This document shows, piece by piece, positions 1 to 6,499 of a stretch of DNA of 19,615 nt. Under the pieces are notes generated by a model. The model saw only the letters and a program-made list of their open reading frames with translations, was not told where the DNA came from and made no database searches. The translations under genes and the position numbers were made by a program. The DNA is taken from NCBI GenBank assembly GCA_023437285.1, contig JAEZGP010000427.1, positions 1 to 19,615 on the forward strand. The letters are read 5' to 3'. Each line of letters begins with the position of its first letter. The first letter of the stretch is position 1. The DNA comes from Actinomycetes bacterium (GTDB lineage Bacteria > Actinomycetota > Actinomycetes > Mycobacteriales > Micromonosporaceae).

Positions 1-223
1 GCGCAAGGGCGGCGGGGCTGAGGCCCGCGGCCGCTGGCGCGGCGGCGCGGACAGGGCCCGGGCGGACAGGGCCCGGGCGGACAGGGCTCAGGCGGACAGG
101 GCTCAGGCGGACAGGGTCAGGGTGGGCGACGTCTGTCACGGCCATGGCCGGCACGGTGACGGCAGCCACCGCGGCCACGGCCGCCGCGCAGGTGGAGAGG
201 ACAACCACTGTCCGTACGCGCAT
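1..223 (-). CDS. Secreted pentapeptide-repeat protein, N-terminal part only (runs off left edge)
   Basis: Reading the minus strand from an ATG at 223 gives 74 codons with no stop before the window edge. A GGAG ribosome site lies 6 bases before the ATG. The protein begins MRVRTVVV, has a hydrophobic alanine/valine-rich stretch to about residue 25 and an AMA signal-peptidase-like site, so it looks like a classical Sec signal peptide. The mature part soon enters a tandem repeat of five residues (PVRLS twice, then PVRPG twice, then PVR), followed by an Ala/Pro-rich stretch. I do not recognise a family; the repeat resembles a proline-rich extracellular spacer before a domain that would lie outside the window. 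The signal peptide and the good ribosome site make this more convincing than the overlapping shadow frames. Function unknown. Confidence 0.7.
   Translation of the reverse strand, partial: MRVRTVVVLSTCAAAVAAVAAVTVPAMAVTDVAHPDPVRLSPVRLSPVRPGPVRPGPVRAAAPAAAGLSPAALA
47..121. repeat. 15-bp tandem repeat, about five units
   Basis: The unit gcggacagggcccgg (variant ending ctcag) occurs at 47-61, 62-76, 77-91 and 92-106, with a partial fifth copy from 107. The period is a multiple of three and lies in frame with the minus-strand secreted protein, where it encodes the PVR-containing pentapeptide. Units pair off by variant (two ending cccgg, two ending ctcag), which suggests recent duplication of neighbouring units. 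Confidence 0.9.
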
Positions 224-269
224 GCGTAGCTCCTGTTCGATGGGACGGGGCGGGCCGACGCGGGGAAAG

Positions 270-299
270 CGCATTCCCGATAGGGACCGTCGCATTCCC
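270..299. promoter_or_regulatory. Direct repeat CGCATTCCC x2, 21 bp apart (candidate operator)
   Basis: CGCATTCCC occurs at 270-278 and 291-299, a start-to-start distance of 21 bp, so both copies face the same side of the helix two turns apart. They lie 47-76 bases upstream of the secreted protein's ATG at 223, where a regulator or polymerase would bind. No family can be assigned from the motif alone. Confidence 0.35.
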
Positions 300-437
300 C
301 ACCGTGGCAGTCAATGCGCGACGTGTGCAGGTTTGTTGCAGAGATCAACACGGGCCGGCGCGCGGCGAAGCGGCGCACCGGCCGCCCATGATTGCGAAAC
401 TACCCAGATGACGTGCTGGTTTAGCTACCGACCGACC

Positions 438-463
438 GGGCACACATACCCTGTGTGGTGCCC
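438..463. promoter_or_regulatory. Inverted repeat GGGCAC / GTGCCC upstream of anti-sigma gene
   Basis: GGGCACACA at 438-446 pairs with TGT-g-GTGCCC at 454-463 with one bulged base and a loop of 447-453. It lies about 60 bases before the start codon at 526 and has no T tract, so it is more likely an operator or a 5' leader hairpin than a terminator. Confidence 0.35.
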
Positions 464-525
464 AGGCAGGTCCGGTCGAGACCGATCACACGCGTCACAC
501 TAAGCTCGGGGCGGCGAAGGAGTAT

Positions 526-1296
526 GTGTTGAGCGCTCTGCGGTACGGCGGCAATGACGGCGACGGTGACTCGACCGTGACCGCCGCCGGCGAACCAGGC
601 GAGCTTCGGGCCGAGGTGCTGCAGAAGGAGCCCGTGACCGTGCTGCGGGTGGCCGGGCCGCTGCGCCGCGGTGACGGGCCCCGGGCCAACCGCTGGATCA
701 TCGACGCCCTCGCGGACAGCCCGGACGGGCTCGTCGTCGATCTCGGCGACCTGACCGTCGAGCCGGGTGTCGGCGAGCCCCTGCAACCGGTGGCCACCCT
801 CGCCAAGGCGTGGCCCGGTCGCGTCCTGGCCATGTGCCGGCGCCCCGACAGCCTCCGCCCGCCCCTGGTCCCGATCTTCCCGACCGTCGACGAGGCCGTC
901 GAGCACGTGCGCGCCGCGACCCCGGCGCCGCGGCGCTGGCAGGAGCTGGAGCGCTCGCCGGCCGCGTCGGCCGACGCCCGCCGCATGGTCACCCAGGCCT
1001 GCGCCGAATGGCACCTCGACGGCGTGCTGCCCGCCGCGCAACTCGTCGTGACCGAGCTTGTCAACAACGCCGTGCTGCACGCCAGCGGCCGCTTCCTCGT
1101 GGTCGCGACGCTGACCGATCACGGCCTGCACGTGTCCGTACGCGACTCCAGCCGGCAACTGCCGCGCATGCGCCGCGTCGAGGACGTGGGGCCCGACGGC
1201 GGACAGGGCCTCACGCTGGTGAACGCGTTCGCGACCGAGTGGGGCGCCACCCCGCTCGCCGAGGGCAAGATCGTGTGGGCCGACCTGCGCGAGTGA
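526..1296 (+). CDS. Anti-sigma-factor-type ATP-binding protein with degenerate STAS-like N-terminus
   Basis: 256 residues. The C-terminal half is a GHKL/HATPase domain of the RsbW/SpoIIAB type: N box at about 171-186 (ELVNNAVLHA, Asn180 and Asn181), G1 box around Asp207 (VRDSS) and G2 box GGQGL at 225-229. Such proteins bind a sigma factor and can phosphorylate a STAS antagonist. Residues about 28-130 resemble a STAS domain, ending in PTVDEAVEHV, close to YATVDEAVEAL near the end of the STAS protein downstream. The position of the phosphorylatable serine reads EPGVG, so this STAS copy cannot be regulated in the usual way. The start is GTG at 526, 3 bases after AAGGAG; TTG at 529 has better spacing (6 bases) and may be the true start. 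Partner sigma factor is not in the window. Confidence 0.82.
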   Translation: MLSALRYGGNDGDGDSTVTAAGEPGELRAEVLQKEPVTVLRVAGPLRRGDGPRANRWIIDALADSPDGLVVDLGDLTVEPGVGEPLQPVATLAKAWPGRVLAMCRRPDSLRPPLVPIFPTVDEAVEHVRAATPAPRRWQELERSPAASADARRMVTQACAEWHLDGVLPAAQLVVTELVNNAVLHASGRFLVVATLTDHGLHVSVRDSSRQLPRMRRVEDVGPDGGQGLTLVNAFATEWGATPLAEGKIVWADLRE

Positions 1297-1381
1297 AGCC
1301 GGCGCGGCACTATGGTGGTGCGGATCTACGAGTTGTGACGTGGCCACATAGTGGCGTACGCAGAGCGGACGGGCGGTAGGC

Positions 1382-1747
1382 ATGTCTTTGACGATCGGTG
1401 TCGACGAGCGCGACAACCTCGCGGTGGTGTCGGTGGACGGCGAGCTGGACCTGGCCACGGCCCCGGACCTGGCCGCCGCGATCGACGGGCAGGTCGCCGA
1501 GGGCCGCGTGCAGATCGTGCTGGACCTCACCGCGCTGTCCTTCTGTGACTCCGCCGGCCTGCGTGTGTTCGTCCGCTACCGCCGCCAGCTCGAGGAGATC
1601 GGGGGCCGGTTCGTGGTCGCGGCGCCCAGCCCGATGGTGCGCCGCGTGCTGGAGATCAGCGGGCTGGCCGAGATGTTCGGCAGCTACGCCACGGTCGACG
1701 AGGCCGTCGAGGCGCTGTCGTCCGGCCCGCTGCCCGCCGGCGGCTGA
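1382..1747 (+). CDS. STAS-domain anti-anti-sigma factor
   Basis: 121 residues, the usual length for a single-domain SpoIIAA/RsbV-type antagonist. The phosphorylation motif CDSAG is intact with Ser57 as the expected phospho-acceptor, preceded by the strand IVLDLTAL. Unphosphorylated, such a protein binds the anti-sigma kinase and frees its sigma factor. It follows the anti-sigma-type ATPase by 85 bases in the same direction and is its most likely partner (inference). The ribosome site before the ATG is weak (ggtagg). A 13-bp dyad, GCCAC-ATA-GTGGC, sits at 1343-1355 just upstream and may mean a separate promoter. Confidence 0.9.
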   Translation: MSLTIGVDERDNLAVVSVDGELDLATAPDLAAAIDGQVAEGRVQIVLDLTALSFCDSAGLRVFVRYRRQLEEIGGRFVVAAPSPMVRRVLEISGLAEMFGSYATVDEAVEALSSGPLPAGG

Positions 1748-1778
1748 CCCGCTTCAGCTGACCCGCTTCAGCTGACCC
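1743..1778. repeat. 14-bp tandem repeat over the stop codon
   Basis: gctgacccgcttca occurs at 1743-1756 and 1757-1770, then a partial copy gctgaccc at 1771-1778. The first copy contains the TGA stop of the STAS gene (1745-1747). Because 14 is not a multiple of three, the repeated TGA falls in each of the three forward frames in turn. Confidence 0.85.
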
Positions 1779-1790
1779 GTAACGCGGGTC
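1774..1790 (+). terminator. Hairpin after STAS gene (weak terminator candidate)
   Basis: GACCCG at 1774-1779 and CGGGTC at 1785-1790 form a 6-bp GC-rich stem with the loop TAACG, 27 bases past the STAS stop. There is no T tract, so termination is uncertain. Confidence 0.35.
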
Positions 1791-1791
1791 C

Positions 1792-1821
1792 TTGACACCG
1801 CCCGGCAGACTCGGCGCCGAT
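1792..1821 (+). promoter_or_regulatory. Possible promoter of SPFH gene
   Basis: A perfect TTGACA at 1792-1797 follows the hairpin. The best -10 at 18-bp spacing is GCCGAT (1816-1821), a poor match, so the promoter is tentative. The ATG lies 50 bases further on. Confidence 0.25.
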
Positions 1822-1871
1822 CGTCCACAGCGGACGACGTACGCCCAGTCGGTGCCCGGGAGGACCCGTCG

Positions 1872-3245
1872 ATGTCCGAGCAGAGCAACGCCTATCTCGA
1901 CCAGGTCGTCGCGCGCCAGGAGGCGCTGGAGGAGAACCTGCGCGCCAAGCGGGCGGCTTACGCCCCGGCCGTCGTCATGTCCGCTCCGCGCGGCCGGACC
2001 GGCCGCGTCCAGCAGGCCGCCACGCCGCCGCCCACGCCCGCCGGCGCGGTCGGCGTGCGGGTCACCGGGATCGGCCCGTGGAAAACCGTACTGGTGCCGC
2101 CGAACGCCTTCGTGGTGCACACCCGCCGGGGCCACGCCGAACCGCTGCACATGGGCCTGGGGGTGTCGTTTCGGTACCGGCCCCGCACCGACTCGTTCAT
2201 GGTCGTGCCCGGCGCCATGCAGACCATCGTCATCAGCGCGCGCTGCATCTGCGAGGAGCTGCAGGGCGTACTCGTCCAGGCGTACGTGCAGTGGATCATC
2301 GAGGACATCGGCACGGCCTACCGCAGGCTCGACTTCAGCGACACCGAGGACCCGATGCGGCTGGTGAACCTCCAGCTGCGCGAGCAGGCCGAGGCGGCGA
2401 TCAAGGACAAGGTCGCCACCATGGGCGTACGGGAGGTGCTCAGCGACAAGCAGCCCATCATCGAGGAGCTGACCGCCCGCCTGCGCGACGTGGCCGAGGG
2501 CTCCGGCGACGCCAACCGGGGCCTGGGCCTGCGCATCGTCACCGTGCAGATCAAGGAGGCCGTGGTCAGCTCGGCGCGGCTGTGGGAGAACCTGCAGGGC
2601 CCCTACCGGGCCGACCAGCGCCGCGTCGCCCGCCTCGCCGAACTGGCCGCCGACGCCTCGGTGACCGAGCGGGAGCTCGCCGCCGACCGTACCCGCACCA
2701 GCCTGCGGCTGGAGAACGAGCGGCAGGTCGCCGAGTTGCAGGCCCGCCACGAGGCGGCCCGCTTCGACCGGGAGGCCGAGGAAAAGGTACGCCGGGCCGA
2801 GCGCGACCGCGTCGACGAGCAGCTGCTCGCCGACCTGGCACACGAGGGTGCCCAGCACGCCCTGCGCCTGGCCCGCGAGCGTCACGACGCCGAGCAGGAG
2901 TTCGCCCGGGCCCGGGCGACGTCCGCCGCGCAGTTGGCGGGCCTGGAACTCGACGCCGAGCTGGCCCACGCCCGGGCCCGGGCCGAGGCCGGCCACCAGG
3001 TCGGGCTGCTGGACCTGGAACGCGCCCGCGTCCAGGCCGAGATCGACAACGGGCAGTCGCCGGCCAGCGTGCAGGCCCGGCTCATCGACGCGCTGCCCGA
3101 CATCGTGGCGCGCCTGCCCAAGCCCGACGAGCTGCGCTCGGTCACGATCGGCGGGTCCGACCAGACGACCGTCGCCGGTCTGATCACCGAGTTGGCCGCC
3201 GTCGTCGGCGCGCTGCGCTCGGTGACGCCGTCGTCAGGACCCTGA
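1872..3245 (+). CDS. SPFH/Band-7 (flotillin-like) domain protein, soluble
   Basis: 457 residues. An SPFH-like domain spans roughly 70-235 (VLVPPNAFVVHTRRG early; GLRIVTVQIKEAVV near its end). A long charged Ala/Glu/Arg-rich coiled coil covers about 240-395. A flotillin-like tail follows (LIDALPDIVARLPKPDELRSV, about 404-424). SPFH proteins oligomerise through the coiled coil and scaffold membrane or protein complexes. Unlike most flotillins there is no N-terminal membrane segment; residues 1-60 are polar, then Pro/Ala-rich (TPPPTPAG), so membrane contact would need a partner or peripheral binding. GGGAGG at 1858-1863 precedes the ATG at good distance. The stop overlaps by 12 bases the end of the convergent kinase gene. 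The identity of the scaffolded complex is unknown. Confidence 0.82.
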   Translation: MSEQSNAYLDQVVARQEALEENLRAKRAAYAPAVVMSAPRGRTGRVQQAATPPPTPAGAVGVRVTGIGPWKTVLVPPNAFVVHTRRGHAEPLHMGLGVSFRYRPRTDSFMVVPGAMQTIVISARCICEELQGVLVQAYVQWIIEDIGTAYRRLDFSDTEDPMRLVNLQLREQAEAAIKDKVATMGVREVLSDKQPIIEELTARLRDVAEGSGDANRGLGLRIVTVQIKEAVVSSARLWENLQGPYRADQRRVARLAELAADASVTERELAADRTRTSLRLENERQVAELQARHEAARFDREAEEKVRRAERDRVDEQLLADLAHEGAQHALRLARERHDAEQEFARARATSAAQLAGLELDAELAHARARAEAGHQVGLLDLERARVQAEIDNGQSPASVQARLIDALPDIVARLPKPDELRSVTIGGSDQTTVAGLITELAAVVGALRSVTPSSGP

Positions 3246-4664
3246 GCCGGCCGTCTCGGCGGTCGGCAGCCGCACCACGAAGTGGGTGTCGCCGGGGCGC
3301 GAGGTCACCGTGATGTCGCCGCCGTGCCGGTTCACCACGATCCGGTACGAGATGTCGAGTCCCAGACCCGTGCCCTGGCCCACCGGCTTGGTGGTGAAGA
3401 ACGGTTCGAAGATGCGCTGGCGCACCTCCTCCGACATGCCCGGCCCGGTGTCGCCGATGTCGACCAGTACGCCGTTGTCCGTGTGCGAGGTGCGCACCGT
3501 CAGCGTGCCGCGCCCCTCCATCGCCTGCGCCGCGTTGTCGATGATGTTCGTCCACACCTGGTTGAGCTCCGCCGGGTACGCCGGTACGCGCGGCAGGTCG
3601 GGGTCCAGCTCCTTTACGATCGTGATGCCGTCGCCGAGCTTGTGGCGCAGGACCATGATCGTGCTCTTGAGGCCCTCGTGGACGTCGATCCACTGGTGCG
3701 CGGCGCGGTCCATCTGCGAGTACTGCTTGGCGGCGCCGACCAGCGCGGAGATGCGCGCGCTCGCGTCCTCCACCTCGCTCATCAGCATCTCGGTCTCCAG
3801 CGTGTACCCCAGCCAGCGGATCGACTGCTCCAGCAGGGACGGGTCGACCTTGTCGGCAATCTCGTCGAGGCAGGCGACGTCCATGCCGGCGGCGGTGAGG
3901 ACGGGGGACAGGTCCCAGCCGTCGCGTACCGCGTGGTCGTCGAGCCAGTCGGTCAGCTCGTCCTCGCGGTCGGCGGCCTGCATCGGGGTCAGCTCGACGG
4001 CGTTCTTCAGCCGGGCGATCACGGTCTCCTGAAGGTCGACCAGGTTGCGCAGCTGGGTGCGGTCGATGCTGCCGTCGGCCAGCATGGCCAGCTTGTGGCG
4101 CATGTGCGCCAGCCGCTCGCGCAGCGCCGACGTGGCCCGCGCCGTTGCCGCGGCCGGGTTGTTCAACTCGTGCATCAGCCCGGCCGACAGCGAGCCGAGC
4201 GCCACCAGCCGCTCGCGCTGCGAGATCAGCGCGTCCGTGGTGCGCATGCCGTGGTAGAGGCCCTCCAGCAGGTGCACCGCCGTCGGGAACCATTCGCGCA
4301 GGGCCGGGCCGAACTCGGCGGCCGGCAGGACCAGGAAGCGGCAGTCGGTGACGGCCCGGATCGACGACGCGTACACGGCCACGGCTTGCGCGTCGGCGAT
4401 CCACGCCTGGGTGGCGCCCGCGTACACGCCGCGCTGGCCCGTCCGGCTGATCTCCACCTCGTCGCCGCGCACCTGGCGCGACATGGCCAGCTCCCCGTCG
4501 AGGAGGATGATGAACGACTCGGCCGGCCGCCCCTCCTCGACCACGTGGGTGCCGGCCGGGTACGACTCCACCCGACCGTGCTCGGCCACCCACCGCAGCT
4601 GGTCCTCGTTGAGGCTCTCGAACAGGAACAGTCCGCGCAGCTCGTTGAGCGAGATGGCCGTCAT
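3234..4664 (-). CDS. Sensor histidine kinase with N-terminal cyclic-nucleotide-binding fold
   Basis: 476 residues from the ATG at 4664, which overlaps the upstream stop as ATGA and has GGAGA five bases before it. A longer frame to 4865 only adds antisense-like residues from the upstream gene. Residues about 8-125 form a cNMP-binding (Crp-like) beta roll. The phosphate-binding cassette is degenerate (GVYAGATQAW, no FGE motif, no matching Arg), so the ligand may not be cAMP. The H box has His165 in HELNNP, the NtrB/PilS-like type. The catalytic domain has N box Asn377 (IIDNAAQAM), G1 DIGDTGPGM at 402-410 and G2 GTGLGL at 431-436. There are no membrane segments, so the kinase is cytoplasmic. The coupled upstream gene encodes the likely phospho-acceptor. 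Confidence 0.9.
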   Translation of the reverse strand: MTAISLNELRGLFLFESLNEDQLRWVAEHGRVESYPAGTHVVEEGRPAESFIILLDGELAMSRQVRGDEVEISRTGQRGVYAGATQAWIADAQAVAVYASSIRAVTDCRFLVLPAAEFGPALREWFPTAVHLLEGLYHGMRTTDALISQRERLVALGSLSAGLMHELNNPAAATARATSALRERLAHMRHKLAMLADGSIDRTQLRNLVDLQETVIARLKNAVELTPMQAADREDELTDWLDDHAVRDGWDLSPVLTAAGMDVACLDEIADKVDPSLLEQSIRWLGYTLETEMLMSEVEDASARISALVGAAKQYSQMDRAAHQWIDVHEGLKSTIMVLRHKLGDGITIVKELDPDLPRVPAYPAELNQVWTNIIDNAAQAMEGRGTLTVRTSHTDNGVLVDIGDTGPGMSEEVRQRIFEPFFTTKPVGQGTGLGLDISYRIVVNRHGGDITVTSRPGDTHFVVRLPTAETAGSGS

Positions 4665-6316
4665 GTCGTCTCCAGGTAGCGGTGGACCAGGCTGACCGCC
4701 ATGGCGCCCTCGCCGACCGCGGACGCCACGCGCTTGACCGAGCCGGCCCGCACGTCCCCCGCCGCGAAGACGCCGGGCACGCTGGTCTCCAGGTGGTACG
4801 GGTCGCGGGGCAGCGTCCAACCCGCCGGCCGTTGGCCCTCGACCAGCAGGTCGGCGCCGGTGCACACGAAACCCTGCTCGTCGCAGCGCACCTGTGAGCG
4901 CACCCAGCCGGTCGGTGGCTGCGCACCGATGAAGATGAACAGGTGGCCGGCCTTGAGCGTCTCGGTCGTGCCGTCCGCGGCGCGGACCGTGATCGCCTCC
5001 AGCCGGCCGTCGCCGTGCGCCTCGGTGACCACGGTGCCCGTACGGGTCTGCACGTTGGGCAGGGTGGCCAGCTGCTCGATGAGGTAGTGCGACATGGACC
5101 GGGCCAGCGAGTCGCCGCGCACCAGCAGCGTCACCCGGGCCGCGTGCCGGGAGAAGAACACCGCGGCCTGCCCGGCCGAGTTGGCCCCACCGACGATGTA
5201 GACGTCCTCGCCCGCGCAGGCGGAGGCCTCGGTGGCCGCCGACCCGTAGTACACGCCCCGGCCGGCCAGCTCCGCCACGCCCGGCGCCTGCAGCGGACGG
5301 TACGACACGCCGGTGGCGAGCAGGACGGTGTGCGCGGCGACCTCGCTGCCGTCGGCGAACCTGATCAGCCGCGCCGAACCGCGCACCTGCAGGTCGGTCA
5401 CGTCACGGGCGGCCAGCAGCTCCGCGCCGAACTTCGTCGCCTGCCGCCGGGCCCGGTCGGTGAGCTGGTAGCCCGACACCCCGTCGGGGAAGCCCAGGTA
5501 GTTCTCGATGCGCGAGCTCTGCCCGGCCTGCCCGCCCACGGCCAGCCGCTCGACGAGGACGGTCCGCAGGCCCTCCGAGGCCCCGTAGACGGCCGCGCCG
5601 AGCCCGGCCGGCCCACCGCCGATGATCACCACGTCATAGAAGTCGGCGGCCGGCGCCGTCGCCAGGCCCACGGCCTCGGCGACCCGCGCGGTGCTCGGCG
5701 CCGGCAGCGGCGTGCCGTCCGGCGTGACCACCAGCGGTACGGCGTCCTCGCCGACCCCCGCCGCGTCGAGCAGCCGCCGGCCCTCGGGGTCGTCCGCGCC
5801 GAACCAGCGGTAGGGGACCTGGTTGCGGGCCAGGAAGTCGCGCATCTCGAACGACGGCGCGCTCCACCGGTGACCCACGACCTTGACCTCGGTCACCTCC
5901 GGCTCGCCGGCCGCCTGCCACGCCTCCACGAGCGCGTCGACGACGGGGTAGAGCTTCTCGTCGGGCGGCTCCCACGGCTTGAGCAGGTAGTGGTCGACAT
6001 CCACCACGTTGATCGCCGCGATCGCCGCGTCCGTGTCCGCGTACGCCGTCAGCAGCGCCCGGCGCGCCCGCGGGAACAGGTCCATGGCCTGCTCCAGGAA
6101 CTCGACGCCGCTCATCTGTGGCATGCGGTAGTCGGCCAGGATCGCCGCGACCCGCCCGCCGCGCAGCTTCAGCTCGCGCAGCGCGTCCAACGCCTCCGGA
6201 CCCGAAGCGGCGCGTACCACCTGGTACTGCTCGCCGTACCGGCGGCGCAGGTCCCGCGCGATCGCCCGCGACACGGCCGGATCGTCGTCGACTGTCAGCA
6301 GGACCGGCCTACCCAA
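4661..6316 (-). CDS. Response regulator fused to thioredoxin-reductase-like FAD oxidoreductase lacking redox cysteines
   Basis: 551 residues. Residues 1-130 are a receiver domain: acidic Asp10-12, phospho-acceptor Asp62 (ILADYRMP), Thr90, Lys113. Residues about 140-218 look like a thioredoxin/glutaredoxin fold, but the CxxC position reads SAPS (152-155). From 226 the protein is a TrxR-like flavoenzyme: FAD site GGGPAG (233-238), GGQAG (261-265), ATG (334-336), NAD(P)H-site-like GGANSAGQ (376-383) and FAAGDVR (517-523). Where TrxR has CATC this protein has GSAATEAS (358-365). It can probably bind FAD and a nicotinamide nucleotide but cannot use the standard disulfide relay. The start is TTG with GGGAGG four bases before it. 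It overlaps the downstream kinase gene as ATGA, so the two proteins are probably made together and the kinase phosphorylates Asp62 (inference). Confidence 0.92.
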   Translation of the reverse strand: MGRPVLLTVDDDPAVSRAIARDLRRRYGEQYQVVRAASGPEALDALRELKLRGGRVAAILADYRMPQMSGVEFLEQAMDLFPRARRALLTAYADTDAAIAAINVVDVDHYLLKPWEPPDEKLYPVVDALVEAWQAAGEPEVTEVKVVGHRWSAPSFEMRDFLARNQVPYRWFGADDPEGRRLLDAAGVGEDAVPLVVTPDGTPLPAPSTARVAEAVGLATAPAADFYDVVIIGGGPAGLGAAVYGASEGLRTVLVERLAVGGQAGQSSRIENYLGFPDGVSGYQLTDRARRQATKFGAELLAARDVTDLQVRGSARLIRFADGSEVAAHTVLLATGVSYRPLQAPGVAELAGRGVYYGSAATEASACAGEDVYIVGGANSAGQAAVFFSRHAARVTLLVRGDSLARSMSHYLIEQLATLPNVQTRTGTVVTEAHGDGRLEAITVRAADGTTETLKAGHLFIFIGAQPPTGWVRSQVRCDEQGFVCTGADLLVEGQRPAGWTLPRDPYHLETSVPGVFAAGDVRAGSVKRVASAVGEGAMAVSLVHRYLETT

Positions 6317-6499
6317 GGTCCCTCCCCCTGGTTGGGTTTGTCAGCACCAGTCTGCCCCCACGGCGGGCCCGCGCCAACAACCGGCGGGCCGGTGCGGCAA
6401 CCCGCGGTCGGACGGCCCTGCGACAGGGGTCCAACGGTTGTCGTGTCAGCCTGTCACCAGCGTTTAGCCTGGACCGGCGTGGAGAGGTGGGCGGCGAGG
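6317..6499. other. Divergent intergenic region between regulator-flavoprotein and dehydrogenase genes
   Basis: About 183 bases carry the promoters of both operons. I see TGTCA repeated as TGTCAgccTGTCA at about 6444-6456 and a TTTAGC near 6463, but no -35/-10 pair that I would defend. Confidence 0.4.

Larger units (their letters stand above)
224..525. other. Divergent intergenic region, no gene
   Basis: About 300 bases separate the minus-strand secreted protein from the plus-strand anti-sigma gene. Frames across it lack ribosome sites and recognisable protein. It holds a 9-bp direct repeat and a hairpin, listed separately. I could not assign a confident -35/-10 pair to either gene; TAAGCT at 501-506 is a weak -10 candidate for the plus-strand gene. 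Confidence 0.6.

Noticed and set aside
447..455. SigB-type -10 GGGTAT on the minus strand near 451
   Set aside because: No GTTT-like -35 at the needed distance, and it lies within the arms of a hairpin.
1343..1355. Dyad GCCAC-ATA-GTGGC before the STAS gene as a firm operator
   Set aside because: Arms of only five bases are expected by chance in DNA of this GC content; noted only as a possibility in the gene entry.
4665..4865. 67-residue N-terminal extension of the histidine kinase
   Set aside because: It overlaps the upstream gene in another frame, is Arg/Gly-rich, and the ATG at 4664 has both a ribosome site and an ATGA junction.
3184..4926. 580-residue minus-strand frame over the kinase gene
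   Set aside because: A shifted frame of the same DNA; no recognisable domain and Arg/Gly/Pro/Ala-rich composition typical of GC-rich shadows.
4943..6499. Very long open frame on the plus strand leading into the dehydrogenase
   Set aside because: It is the antisense of the regulator-flavoprotein gene; composition is Arg/Gly/His-rich with no domain. Only the part from about 6500 is a real gene.
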